A DNA stretch of 64,000 bases from Nyssa sinensis. Lineage: Eukaryota > Streptophyta > Magnoliopsida > Cornales > Nyssaceae. The notes under the pieces are model-generated. The model made no database searches, was not told the origin of the DNA, and saw only the letters and a program-made list of their open reading frames with translations. Location: contig CM018051.1 in NCBI GenBank assembly GCA_008638375.1, positions 12,553,369 through 12,617,368 on the forward strand, read 5' to 3'. Position numbers and translations under genes: made by a program. This document shows positions 24,242-35,900 of this stretch, one piece after another; the first letter of the stretch is position 1; every line of letters starts with the position of its first letter.

Positions 24242-24356
24242 ATGTTGGTGGTGTGGTTCTAGGTTCAATGGGCTTGATTTTCTGATGAAGCTCTGGGGGA
24301 AGATAGTGATGTTTGTGGGGGATTCGCTGGGAAGGAACCAATTCACAAATCTAATG
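24242..24356 (+). pseudogene. Captured fragment: trichome birefringence-like (TBL) O-acetyltransferase
   Basis: The frame gives RFNGLDFLMKLWGKIVMF followed by VGDSLGRNQFTNLM. This matches the TBL/PC-esterase block in which a PRF(N/D)G…F…LRGK segment leads to the GDS motif VGDSLxRNQ. About 32 residues are recognisable, with a decayed WW/CG stretch before. TBL proteins acetylate cell-wall polysaccharides in the Golgi; this fragment is only the GDS-box region. The overlapping minus-strand 100-residue ORF (24077-24379) is a shadow. Confidence 0.6.
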
Positions 24357-24520
24357 AGGGAAAAGAGAAGAGAAATCATTTTGAATTTTTTTTCTTTTCT
24401 GGATTCTCAATCACTTTTTTTTAAAAAAAATTAATTCTTAATTTTTTTGAACGAGATAGGTTATGAAGAAAATGGTTCTTCCTTCTCTTTTTTGTTACTA
24501 TATTCACATTAAAAACTCAC

Positions 24521-24669
24521 GAGAACCATCCAATGCCACAACCGAAGCATGATAATGGCTTATCATAGAGACCGCTAGAGAATTCTAAGGTTGCAGGTTG
24601 TAGCAAAGAGAGATTCTGTTGATCTCCACAAACTTGCACCGCCACCTCTTTATTGTATTGATCTCCACC
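24521..24669 (-). pseudogene. Captured fragment: 60S ribosomal protein L18a-like protein
   Basis: The minus strand reads GGDQYNKEVAVQVCGDQQNL and then SSGLYDKPLSCFGCGIGWFS in one open frame of about 49 codons. This resembles the plant RPL18a-like family (YDxPLxCFGxGxGWFxFLLGF). The frame ends at TTCTC followed by GTGAGT (24515-24520), an exon end with a splice donor. That suggests the fragment was copied from genomic DNA, not from cDNA. Identification is from memory of the family and is moderate. Confidence 0.5.
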
Positions 24670-25544
24670 CACAATCAAAATGTGTAATTACAGTCCATCA
24701 ATCATACTGATGGTACTATTATTAATACAAACAAACATGCCATTAAAGAAGACTTCTCCATGAAGAAACTCAAACCTTGCTCCATTGACGAAACTCCATT
24801 AGCGTTTCCGTTTGGGTGGTGTTCCATAGGCGGCGGCGCTACTTTCATTACTGCTCTTTAACTGTCACAGGTGATCAAGATTGAACGGTGTTTAATTCAT
24901 GGTAAAGCCCACCAAACTCAAAACATTGGAAAAAATTTCATTGTAAATATCCAAACATAGACATTGAAGAAGAAAACATTGTTTTCACAGAGAGGGGGGT
25001 TACCGGAATGCAGAGCGAGGGAGAGAAGATGTTCTCTTGTTTGAAATCGAAAGATTCTCTCTTTTAAACCGAAACAACTGTCATGCTATGGCATTATCAG
25101 ATTGGATAATTTGATTTCGTTGAACCGTTAGTGATGGGGTTGTATAGATCAGAACCCATTAAAGAACCACCATGAACTTGGAGTAAACAACAACAAAAAG
25201 CAAAGACAATTGGTTAAAGGCAACTATGGATTTGGTACTGGATCTGAAAGCTGATAAGCACTTTTGTTGATTGTTATTTGTGAATTTGTTTGGTTGTTTC
25301 ATTTGGGTTTATGGATTTGAACTCTGTGATTGCAGAGAAATTGAGAGAGAGATGGATAAAAGGGTAAAGTAAATACGAGAGAGGAAAAAAAAGGAAGAGA
25401 ATTAAAATATAAGGGGTAAAATAGTAAATGAACAGATTCGGTTAACGCCGTTAAGCTGACAGGGAAGACAGTGTTATTTTAGAAAGTATAGGAGAGGTTT
25501 CTACAATTGTCAGAAACCTCAGAGGAGATAAGTGTAATTATCCC

Positions 25545-26997
25545 AAACTTAATGCTACATTTCTTGTAATAAGAAAGCATTAACAAGTCTAAAACATTTG
25601 CACTGTTACTTCGCCTCAAGCGGATTCCCATTGTAAGAATAGCACATGGTTGACAGGCGCCAACCAAAGTATGAATGGTGGAGACATAAGAAAAAAATTT
25701 CCCATCCACAAATTTCCATTTTTATTTTTTGTAATTTTTTAGTTTTGGCCAATTTTTTCTAATTTTTTTTATTTTATATAAAAATAAATTTAAGATAAAT
25801 AACTTAATTTTATAACTTTAAAGTTATAATCAATATTTATTTAGAAAAGTTTTAAAAAAATTGAAAAAAAAAATATGAAATGACAGTTTTATTATTTTGA
25901 AAAAAAAAAATTGACTGAAGGAGACTATTTGTATATTATCAAGTAAATTGAGGAATATCAGTGTAATTTTAAAAGTTTTAGAAAAAGTCAATATAATTTC
26001 AAGAATCTCAAGAAAAATATCAGCATAATTGACAGAAATCTTGAAAGAGGTTAGTATCATTTATCTCCCCCCCTTCCCCCTTTTTTTTGAAGCAGAGCAT
26101 GTTCTACTGTCACCACTTGACTACCAAACCATGCATTTTGAGTCCAAGGCTCTCATTAGATGGAATGGCATTAAGGCAGGCTTTCCAAATGAAGCTTTTG
26201 GACTTAAGGGGTAGCTTTCACATTCCAAACGAGCTTCCAAAGGTCTGGAAAAGGAAGTAGGATGATCCAGGTTTAGAGATGGCATATTTTTTTCTAGTAG
26301 TCTTTGCAATCTGATGCCTACTCTTCACACTGATTTGTCCTGAGGATGAATGGGGCCACGTGCTGTCCTACTGATATTACAGCATAAGCTTGTATTCCGA
26401 AAAAAGTGCCTTGGCGTAATAAGATTAGAAACCTTATAAATTTTAACTTAGCAAAAGAGCTTTAGTAGTTCGTTTGGAAGTTTTAAAGATAAAAAAATAA
26501 AAAAATGTTTATTTTTATTTTATTTAATAGTTTAGGAGAACAAAAAACAGAATCTCATTATTTTTTGTTTGAATGATTAGTAAAAGAGAAAATAAAATAA
26601 AGTATAAAAAATTTATTTGACAATTATACCCTTTTCTTTTTATGTTTAAAATTTTTAATTCTTTCATTTATGAGTATTTTTGGTATTTTATAAAAATTTA
26701 TTAAAACATTTTTTTTTCTCTCCAAACCTCTTTATCTTTGGAGAGATTGAAGAAATGTGCTAAAATCTTTCAACTTTCTCTCTTATTCTTTTTTTTTTTT
26801 TCTTTTCATTAAAAGCATCCAAACGAGAAATTTAACTATCTCTGTACATTAATCTTTTCTTTTCTCTCCGATCAAAAAAGCTATAAAACCACGTTACCAA
26901 TTATTTGTCCAGATCTTAACTTAGCTACATTACCAACCACCCATCTTGCTTTAGACTCCAAAGAGCTTCAGGGTTTGAGACTCATTTAAAAAAAATT
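25545..26997. other. AT-rich intergenic DNA with a possible TIR relic
   Basis: No gene is recognised. At 26030-26070 the phrase ttgacagaaatcttgaaaga with its tail ggttagtatcatttatctccc resembles the right TIR of the element at 23550-25544 (ttgtcagaaacctcagagga and its tail), so a decayed relative may lie at about 25920-26070. The rest is A/T homopolymer-rich. Confidence 0.35.
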
Positions 26998-28540
26998 TAG
27001 CAATTTGATAGATGACTGTTTGAAAGTAAATATGAATCTGGATTTCAAGAGGTGGGGGCATTATTTAAAGATAATGCCAACACAAAAAATAAAAGAGAAT
27101 AGAACACGTCGAATTTTTTAGAACTTAGATAATTCGGGGATTCTTTATCTAATAAGAGAAAAACTCTCTAATTTCAAAATTGAAATACTATTAATAAAAT
27201 TTTATAATAATGATTGAATATATCATATATCTAATTATACTTAGGAAATTAAGAAATATTAAAAATAGAAAAAATTCAAAATAAATAAAAATTGGTATTT
27301 TTTGAAAAATTAAAAACTAGATTGAATAAGAAAAATATGAACTCAATTGGGAATTGTTAGATAAAGTAATTACAATCTAAAACTTATTATAAATGCTAAA
27401 AAAGTAGTCTAATTAAAAGTTTAAACAAAGGTATTTAATCGAAATTTATCTTAGGTCATGTCAAAACAATGAGTTTTGTCCGTCTCGTTAATTTTTGTCA
27501 AAATAAAATATCTATTCCCAAAAACATCATCCATCAATTTTATATTTTTTAATACTTTACTTAAATGAGACTTAAAACGATCTTATCTGTAAGCTATTGA
27601 ATCACATGGTGGTGTCCTGGCCATTTTCAAAGGCTATGTAAGAAAAGTTTGGATAGAGACTACGGGCAAGAACATTGACTTGCTCTTAAATTTTGACTAC
27701 TCATTTTACATCCACTAAATGATAAATTTCAAAAAAAAAAATAAGAAACAGAAAAAAGGAGTTCGATAAGATTAAGAATGATTTCGAAGGTAGAAGTTTA
27801 AATATTCCACTCTATTTCGATTATAATATAAACTTATTTAAATACCTTCTTACGTGTTTAAAATATCTAATTTATAATTTATAATTATAGAATTATAATA
27901 CTAGAAAATAAAAAAATGGATTTATTATTTTTTTAAAACAAAGATAGACTTGGGTGGGGCAGAACAGATCAAGAATAAATTTATCACACCCAGAGACTAA
28001 TTTATCTCTTATTAGCCGATTAAACCGAGCTCATAATTTTAGAAAGTTTTTTAACATAGAGATTCGGAACAGAAGTTGTGGTGGCAGAAGAAAAAGTCTG
28101 ATCGTGTGGCCGTGAATGGTTGCTTTGATGTTAAAGAGAAATTTTTGTTAATAAGATATTATTACACATTCTTGCAACTTTGTTCTTTGATACTTTTTTA
28201 AATTTGTTAGTTTTGTTTCTTCTGAATTAACACGATTGGTTTCAAAATATTTTAGTTCAATAATTAATATAAGAGTAATTTTAAATTTTATTACAATTAA
28301 TTTTTTTTTTATTTTAATAATTTTTATTTTTAAATCTTAAATCATCAAAAGAATAAAATTTTCTATTTGATATGAGTTCAAGCATAAGAAAATCAACTAG
28401 CCGGACTTGTAATTATTGGGGTCTTGGTCTTCTCCATCCAATAACTCTTTCACCACTCATTCCACATCAAGTAGGTGGAGTTTTTATTTAACTTTCTATA
28501 TCAAATAGATAGATAATTATTACTCATTCCCTTCTATTTT
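26998..28540. repeat. Diverged single copy of the 2.15 kb tandem-array unit, upstream of CNL-1
   Basis: Three landmarks occur in the same order as in the array at 32836-40470: gatgactgtttgaaag…ttcaagaggtggggg (26998-27060; array 34925-34980), atcacatggtggtgt…aaaggctatgtaa (about 27600; array 35608) and attattggggtcttggtctt (28416; array 36700). Sequence between is alignable in patches, with many indels. A decayed LTR (27087-27440) is inserted in this copy. Confidence 0.65.
27087..27440 (-). repeat. Decayed solo LTR related to the LTRs at 57741 and 59251
   Basis: The phrases gagaatagaacacgtcgaatt, then ggggattctttatctaataa and gagaaaa, then aattgaaatactattaataaaa match in order the LTR phrases gagaatcgaacacgtcgaat, ggggactcctcacccaacga and aattgaattaatattgataa. 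Only LTR-like sequence is seen, so it is probably an old solo LTR of the same family; orientation is taken from that comparison. Confidence 0.55.
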
Positions 28541-29019
28541 AAGAGTTTTTATAAAAAATTAAATTAAATTTTTTAAGAAAATATGCATTTAATGCTTTTA
28601 TACTACAACAATATAATTTTACAAAATTAACCTCTATTCACATTAATTATCACAATCACATCAATTAGTAAAAAAGGATAATTTGAAAATTTTATAATAT
28701 TTTATGCTTTAACTTTTTAGACAAAATTTTTATTTTGAGATATTAAAAAAATGAATAAGGAACTTTTAAATTGAGATGAAACATTCTTGGAGTAAAACCA
28801 ATGAAACATTCTTTTTAGTATTGTCAATTCGCAAACTTATCTATTTTTGTTTACAATTAGCAATAATTGCTAGTTTTTTTTACCTTATCATGTAAATTTT
28901 TTTAAAATATTTTCTGTCACTTATGTAATTTTTTCTTTATTTTCTATACAAATGTAATTTTTAAAAACATCACATTTTATTTAAAAACTACCCTTTTTTT
29001 ATACGTTTTTAAAATCTTC

Positions 29020-29050
<31 letters not shown>

Positions 29051-29147
29051 AGGAAAGTTAGTATCAATAGCGAGTGTTTGTGCTTGTAATTTGATTGTCA
29101 AATATTCTTTACCGAATGTATTTAATATTTTTTGAAGAGTCTATGTG

Positions 29148-29199
<52 letters not shown>

Positions 29200-29548
29200 G
29201 TTAGTATTAGTAGTGAGTGTTTGTGCTTGTGATTTGATTTGATTGATGCGTGTATTATACATGCTTATTTTACGTATATATGTGTATTACATTGCATTAA
29301 TTAAAAATGTTAGTCACAAGTGTTTGTACTCCGCCAATTAAAAATGTCAATTGCGAGTGTTTATATTCGTAATTTAATTGATATGTATATTATATATACA
29401 CTCATACATACTTATGTATTATATGCACCAATTAAATCATAATATATATATATATATATAAAAGTGAATTTAAAGACATTCGGTCAATCCATTAATTTCA
29501 CAACCCAGGCAAGGATCACTTCCCCGTCTCCAAACCCACCATTTATTC
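28541..29548. promoter_or_regulatory. 5' flank of CNL-1 with TA microsatellites and short degenerate repeats
   Basis: Strongly AT-rich. (TA)n tracts lie at about 29025-29050, 29151-29195 and 29441-29460. Between them a motif with the core gcgagtgtttgtgcttgtaatttgatt recurs about four times with decay (about 29068, 29210, 29305 and 29352). A promoter position cannot be fixed because of the many TATA-like runs. Confidence 0.45.
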
Positions 29549-31766
29549 ATGGCAGAATCATTTGTAAACAATGTTTTCGACAAGTTATCTTCCTTTGCTC
29601 TTGAAGAAGTTTACTTGGCATGGCATGTCAGAAATGAGCTACAAAAACTCAGCGAAACCTCAACTTCCATCGAAGAATTCCTTTGGAGTAATGCTGATCA
29701 GCAGCAGCAGCAAGCAAAAAGTCGTCAAGATGAGTGGCATGAAAAGATGGAAGATATTTTCTATGATGCAGACGATGTGCTCGATGAATTTCAAGTTCAT
29801 GCTAAAACAGTATACAACCATAAAAAGATTGGAGAACATTTTAAGTTGAAAATGTGGGTGTGTGTGTCAAATGACTTCAATTTCAATCTTAAAAAGATGA
29901 TTGAAAAAATTCTTAGATCTGCAACTAATGGTGAAAATTTCGACTACTTAGATATTGAAGAGTTGCAAAATAAAATTCCAGAAACCTTGAATCAAAAAAG
30001 ATTTTTACTCATATTGGATGACATTTGGAATTGGAATGAAGAAGTTGCTAAATGGGGAGGAGTTTAGGAGTTTGTTAACGGGTGCAGCGAATGGAAGCAA
30101 GATTATTGTCACTACACGCAGCAAATCAGTAGCTTTGGTAGTGGGAACGTGTCCGGCATACAACTTAGAACTCCTTAATGATGATAAATGCTTGTCTATA
30201 TTTCTGAAATGGGCATTCAGAAACAGATCACAAGAGATGCTAAATCCAAAGCTTGTAGAGATTGGGAAGAGAATTGTGAGAAAGTGCAAGGGAGTTCCCC
30301 TTGCTGTAAGGACCTTAGGATGCATGTTATATTCCAAAACCCATGAACGTCAATGGTTGTCTGTGCTAGAGAGTGAAATCTGGAAATTGAAACAAAAAGA
30401 TGATGATATTTTACCGGCATTGAGATTAAGCTATAATGACTTGGAACGCAAAATTAAAAGATGTTTCGCTTACTGCTCGATTTTTCCAAAGGATAGTGAA
30501 ATAAATACTTATCAATTGATCCAAATGTGGATGGCTCAAGGCCTCATTAAATTGGAGGACGACTCGGACCAAACCCAGGAGTTGGAAGATGTTGGCATGG
30601 ACTATTTCCGTACGTTACGTTCAAAATCTTTCTTCCAAGATGTTAAAGATCATGGGTACTTTTTTGCATTTAAAATGCATGACCTTTTGCATGATATAGC
30701 ATTGTCAGTGGCACAAACTAAGCACTCAACCATAAAATCTCCTGCTGAAAAGGTTTCTAAAAATGTTCAGCATGTTTCATTTTATGATCCTGACTCTCCT
30801 GCAGATGAGCTTCTAATTCCCTTACGTGAAAAACAGAAAGTGCGTTCCATTTACTTTCAATTTAATAGAGTGAAGCCCATTGAAATGTCCTTTGTTGAGA
30901 CATGCATCTCGAGATTTGAGTTCTTGAGGCTACTGGATTTAAGGGAGTCCTGTTTTGAGGCGTTACCAAGTTCCATAGGTGGTTTGAAGCACCTGAGATA
31001 CCTAGATTTGTCCCAGAATCGTAACGTCAAATCACTCCCTGATTCTCTATGCGAGCTGCTCCCTGATACTTGACGGTTGTGTGGAACTTGAAAAGTTGCC
31101 TAGAGATTTTAGAAATCTGACCAGCCTCAGGTTTTTGTATCTAGCCACACAACAGAGGTGTTTTTCAAAGAAAGGAATAGGAAGCTTAACCTCTCTTCGA
31201 TTGCTATGGATTACAGAATGTGGCAATCTAGAATTTTTTTTTGTTGATGATGATGATGGGAGTCCGATGCAATGCCTTGCTGGCCTTGAGCACTATTAAT
31301 CAAGGATTGCGAAAGACTGTTGTGTTTGCCCAGGTTAAGATACCTAACTAGTTTAGAGAAGCTTGTTATTAGCAATTGTGAAAAGCTTGACTTGATGATT
31401 GCTGATGAAGGTGAAATGGATGTTCTCAGGAGTCTCCAATTTTTTGCAATTGAACAAGTACCAAAGTTGGTGGCGTTGCCCCTGTGGCTTCAAGGGGCTT
31501 CTGAAACACTCAACCATATAGTGATTGAAGATTGTCTCAACTTCACAACATTGCCGGAGTGGATGAAAAATCTTATTTTACTTCAGAAACTTGAGGTTTC
31601 AGGATGCCAAAGATTGACATCTCTGCCAGAATTTACATTTTCACTTAGAGAAATCCGCATTTCCCAGTGTCCTGAACTAATTAGAGAATGCCAACGTGAA
31701 ACAGGGAAGGATTGGCAGAAGATAACTTGTGTCCCTGATATTTATCTCGACAACATTAAGATTTAA
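29549..31766 (+). pseudogene. CNL-1: CC-NBS-LRR resistance gene, P-loop deleted and frameshifted
   Basis: This is a relic of an intracellular immune receptor of the RGA type, paralogous to CNL-2 at 51886. It starts MAESF and keeps the CC domain with the EDVID-like DDVLDEF. Then it jumps in frame (near 29810) directly to VYNHKKIGEHFKLKMWVCVS, so about 115 residues including the P-loop (GxGGxGKTT) are missing. Kinase-2 (LLILDDIW) is present. An extra G near 30053 shifts frame. The next frame (to 31073) has the RNBS-B, GVPLAV, CFAYCSIFPKD and MHD (KMHDLLHDIA) motifs and the first LRRs. A second break at about 31060 precedes the remaining LRR pieces at 31081-31299 and 31320-31766. With no P-loop, nucleotide binding is not expected. 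A near-native 5' half and an MHD-LRR half would be separate peptides if translated. Confidence 0.9.
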
Positions 31767-32835
31767 ATTCCATTGCTAATCAGGTATGCTTTGGAATTTG
31801 TGAATCATTTTTCACCATTACTAATATAGCCTTTCTATTTCTTATCCTCTGTTTGATTTATAGCTCTGTCTTTTGAATTATTAAAAAAATCCAAGTTTTT
31901 GTTTTATCCATTGTAGTTGTTTTCTTCCTCTAAAATATTTTAATTAATCTAATTTTAGTAGTTGTTGCTAGTTTAGTTATTCTGATGTATGGATAGATCA
32001 CTTGGAGCTCATTTTGTACCTCATTGGACAACCATATATATATAGACTATCTTTTAACCACCAAAAAAATTAAAGGGAAAGAAATGCAAGAATATTTTGT
32101 ATCCAGAAGAGAATATGCATAGGACATCTTTTCTTCTCATACTATGATAAATATGCCTAACACATTTTGAATCTTCTTGACGTCTCATTTCTTTCCACGT
32201 GTCTTAATTCTTTCTATTAACTATTTTCGTGCAAGGTGAGGAAGTAGTAGGTGAGCTGAGGTTGGACCATCCACATCAGAGCAAAAGAAGAGTTGGAAAA
32301 TTAGAACCTTGCATTGAACCCTAGTAGCAGTTGAACCTGAATTGGATATGGAGCTGTCATATATTCGGAATAATTTGACAACCGCTCAAATAGGTACCAG
32401 CTGAAATCCTTGGAGTGAGACGCTTGCTTGATGGACTCTTCTGTTGTTTGAGTGGTTGTGGCGGTCTTCTTGTTATAAATTAAGCTCCTTTGTTTGATTT
32501 CCTTGTTTCCTCCTTAAATATTGGTGTGTAATAGTTTTTTTTTTTTTTTTTTAAATTCTTGAACATTTGCATATATCAGTACTTAGTATTTAAAATCTGC
32601 CTTGGTCAAAAAATCTATGCTTGTCCTTTACAAACAATGTTAATTTATGTGAAACAGTAATTTTTGTTAATGATTGACAGGGGAGAATTATTTTGTATAT
32701 TATGTGGGCAGGGAGTTAATTCCATGTTTAAGTATATAACTTCTCTTTTGGTGCTTCGCAAAGTGCATAGTAGTAGATTTGTAGACATTAGCATTCAGCT
32801 AGTTGCTGGCTTGCCATTTTAAAGTAGATGATTGT
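31767..32835 (+). other. 3' region of CNL-1, with relic of the 3' non-coding exon
   Basis: After the stop, AATCAG|GTATGC near 31782 matches the splice donor used at the end of CNL-2. At 32392-32394 an AG acceptor is followed by gtaccagctgaaatccttgg and agtgagacgcttgcttg, which is similar to 54943 onward behind CNL-2. So both paralogues share an intron near the stop and a terminal mostly non-coding exon. No other gene is seen. Confidence 0.6.
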
Positions 32836-32861
32836 TTGTTATTTTCCTATTTAGTGCAGTG

Positions 32862-32905
<44 letters not shown>

Positions 32906-35900
32906 AGCAGTGGAATTAGGAACTGAAATAGGTGAGAAAATTCTCAAGAGTTTGTAATTTGAAATCTCAAGTAAAGTTAGAGTGAATTTGCACTTAATCT
33001 CACGTGGTTTCTCAATGTTAGACAAGTTCATGCTCACTCTGTTAAGATATTGTTAACATGTGTTTATGTTCATGCTCACATTTTCACATTTTTACTCCAA
33101 CTATCCAATTTTAAAATTCATTATTCATTTTTCAAATTCTTAATATTTTATTTAAACAAATAAGAAATCACATACCAATCTTCATATTTTGGTAAATCAA
33201 ACTCATCATCTTTAAATTTATCTTCATTTCGGCGTGAATAGTGCATCAATAGTGATTTGAAAATCATCTTCAATTTTTTTTTTAAACCTTCAAATTCAAA
33301 GATCAAAAATGCAAGCCATGTTCACATCTTAAAATTTGAAGAGGTAATGAAGATGGGTTACATTTGAATTTTTTCATTTCCACTTTCAAATTTGAAGTTT
33401 GAAGGTGGGTAGGAGATGTTATTGTCAAATCCTTATCTTTCTCTTTCTCCTCCTAGCCGTGGGCCATTGGATCACATGGTAGTGTATAGGCCATCTTCAA
33501 AAGCTATCTAGGAAAAGTTTTGATAAGAGTTATTAGACTAGAGAATGACATCAATGACATTACTCACTAGCGAACGTTGGATCCTTCGTTGAACTCTTGT
33601 GTACCACACGCGTTACATCTATGGTATAGTCCGTGAGAGTATGACCTTGCGTGTTACACAAGAACGTTGACCTGCTTTCAGTTATTGACTACTAAGTACT
33701 CCAACTCATTCTACATCCACTAACTGGTAATTTCTCGGTTTCAAATTAACGCGTAGACGAGTTGAGGAATTAAATAAATGGGTAATGAGTGAATTGAAAA
33801 GGAGAAAAAAAAAAGAATTCCATAAGATTTAGAACAAATTTGGAAAGTATATGTTTAATTCCGCTCTATTTCGATTATAGTACTAACTTATTTAAATACC
33901 TTTTACATTTTTAAAATATCTAAGCTACTTAGGAAAATTTATAATTATAGAATTATAATACTATAAACTAAAAATTCTTTTATTTATTATTATTCTTTTA
34001 AATAAAGACCGGGTTGGGTTGTGTGGAGCAAGTATGAATTTAACCCAATCGAGATAGGGTAAATGTAAGATAGAATAAGTCAGGTTTGAATTTTTTTTTT
34101 TTTCGTTTTTTCTTTTGAGTGAGATAGTTTTGAAATAGAAACACCCCGTCTCATCAATGAAATTTATTGTTCACTATTGTTAGGCACATGATATAGTAAT
34201 CATATACCATAAGAACTTATTTTATACCGAAAATTATTTACATGTAAGAAAATTTATATGGTTAATGAAAGTATGAGAAAATTTAATAATTAATAAATTT
34301 TTAATTTTTCATGTCTATTAATTATAAGAGGATTAACTGTATGCGGATTTTTTTTAAAAAAAAAAGGTTCATTTTTCAAATCCAAATCATTTAAGAGTTT
34401 AACGGGTCTATGAAGAATTGTCCTCAACAAAAGTTCAAAATGATTTATCATTCAAAACTGTTTAAAGAAAGAAACTGTGAAAACACGGCGACTTTAACGA
34501 CTATGTGAAGAATTAAATTATCCAATCAACCACTCAGGGAGACTGACTTGGAATTATTGGAGTCTTGGTCTCCTCCATCCAACAACTCTTTCACCATTCA
34601 TTTCATATCAAGTAGATGAAAGTTTCTTACAATTTACCTTCTTGGTAGGGCATTAGCATGAGAAAGCAACACAACAATATTATTTTCTAAATATGGGAGG
34701 AATTATACAATTATGACATCCATTTTGACTAATGATCAAAGGAACGAGCAATTAGGAATTAGGAATTGAAATAAATATCTATTTTTAACGGGAGAATTCT
34801 CAAGAGCTTGTAATTTGAATGCTTAAGTAAAGTTACACAGAAGTTGCTCTTAATCTCATATGGTTTCTCAATGTTAGACATATTAATATTTTTACTCCAA
34901 CCATCCTGTTAAGATATTATTAACAATTTGATGGATGATTGTGTAAAAGTTAATATAAAACAGGCTTTCAAGAGGTGGGGCCTTGTTTGTTTGTTATTTT
35001 CCTATTTAGTGCAGTGGAATATATATATATATATATATTATTAGCAATGGAATTAGGAATTGAAATAGGTGAGAAAATTCTCAAGAGTTTGTAATTTGAA
35101 ATCTCAAGTAAAGTTAGAGTGAAGTTGCACTTAATCTCATGTGGTTTCTCAATGTTAGACAAGTTCATGCTCACTCTGTTAAGATATTGTTAACATGTGT
35201 TTATGTTCATGCTCACATTTTCACATTTTTACTCCAACTATCCAATTTTCAAATTCATTATTCATTTTTCAAATTCTTAATAATTTTATTTAAACAAATA
35301 AGAAATCACATACCAATCTTCATATTTTGGTATGTCGAACTCATCATCTTTAAATTTATCTTCATTTCGACCTGAATAGTGCATAAATAGTGATTTGAAA
35401 ATCATCCTCAATTTTTTTTTTATCCTTCAAATTTAAAGATCACAAATGAAGGTCATCTTCACATCTTAAAATTTGAAGAGGTAATGAAGATGGGTTAGAT
35501 TTGTGTTTTTTCATTTCCACTTTCAAATTTGAAGTTTGAAGGTGGGTTGGAGATGTTATTGTCAAATCCTTATCTTTCTCTTTCTTCTCTTAGCCGTGGG
35601 CCATTGGATCACATGGTAGTGTATAGGCCATCTTCAAAGGCTATGTAGGAAAAGTTTTGATAAGAGTTATTAGACTAGAGAATGACATCAATGACATTAC
35701 TCACTCGCGAACGTTGGATCCTTCGTTGAACTCTTGTGTACCACACGCGTTACATCTATGGTATAGTCCGTGAGAATACGACCTTGCGTGTTACACAAGA
35801 ACGTTGACCTGCTTTCAGTTATTGACTACTAAGTACTCCAACTCATTCTACATCCACTAACTGGTAATTTCTCGGTTTCAAATTAACGCGTAGACGAGTT

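Larger units (their letters stand above)
23550..25544. mobile_element. Non-autonomous TIR element with captured gene fragments (Pack-MULE-like)
   Basis: Terminal inverted repeats of about 83 bases (23550-23632 and 25462-25544) start GGGATAATTACACTTA and are roughly 90% matched. Each contains a small hairpin (gaggtttct…agaaacctc, 23574-23600 and 25494-25520). No transposase ORF is present in the 1995 bases. Inside are segments that translate to parts of annexin (+), a TBL protein (+) and an RPL18a-like protein (-). TIR length and gene capture fit Mutator-like Pack-MULEs, but no matching 9-base target duplication is seen (attaaataa versus aaacttaat), so the superfamily is uncertain. Confidence 0.75.

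Noticed and set aside
24077..24379. 100-codon minus-strand ORF in the TIR element as a transposase piece
   Set aside because: It is antisense to the annexin- and TBL-like fragments and shows no DDE or zinc-finger motif.
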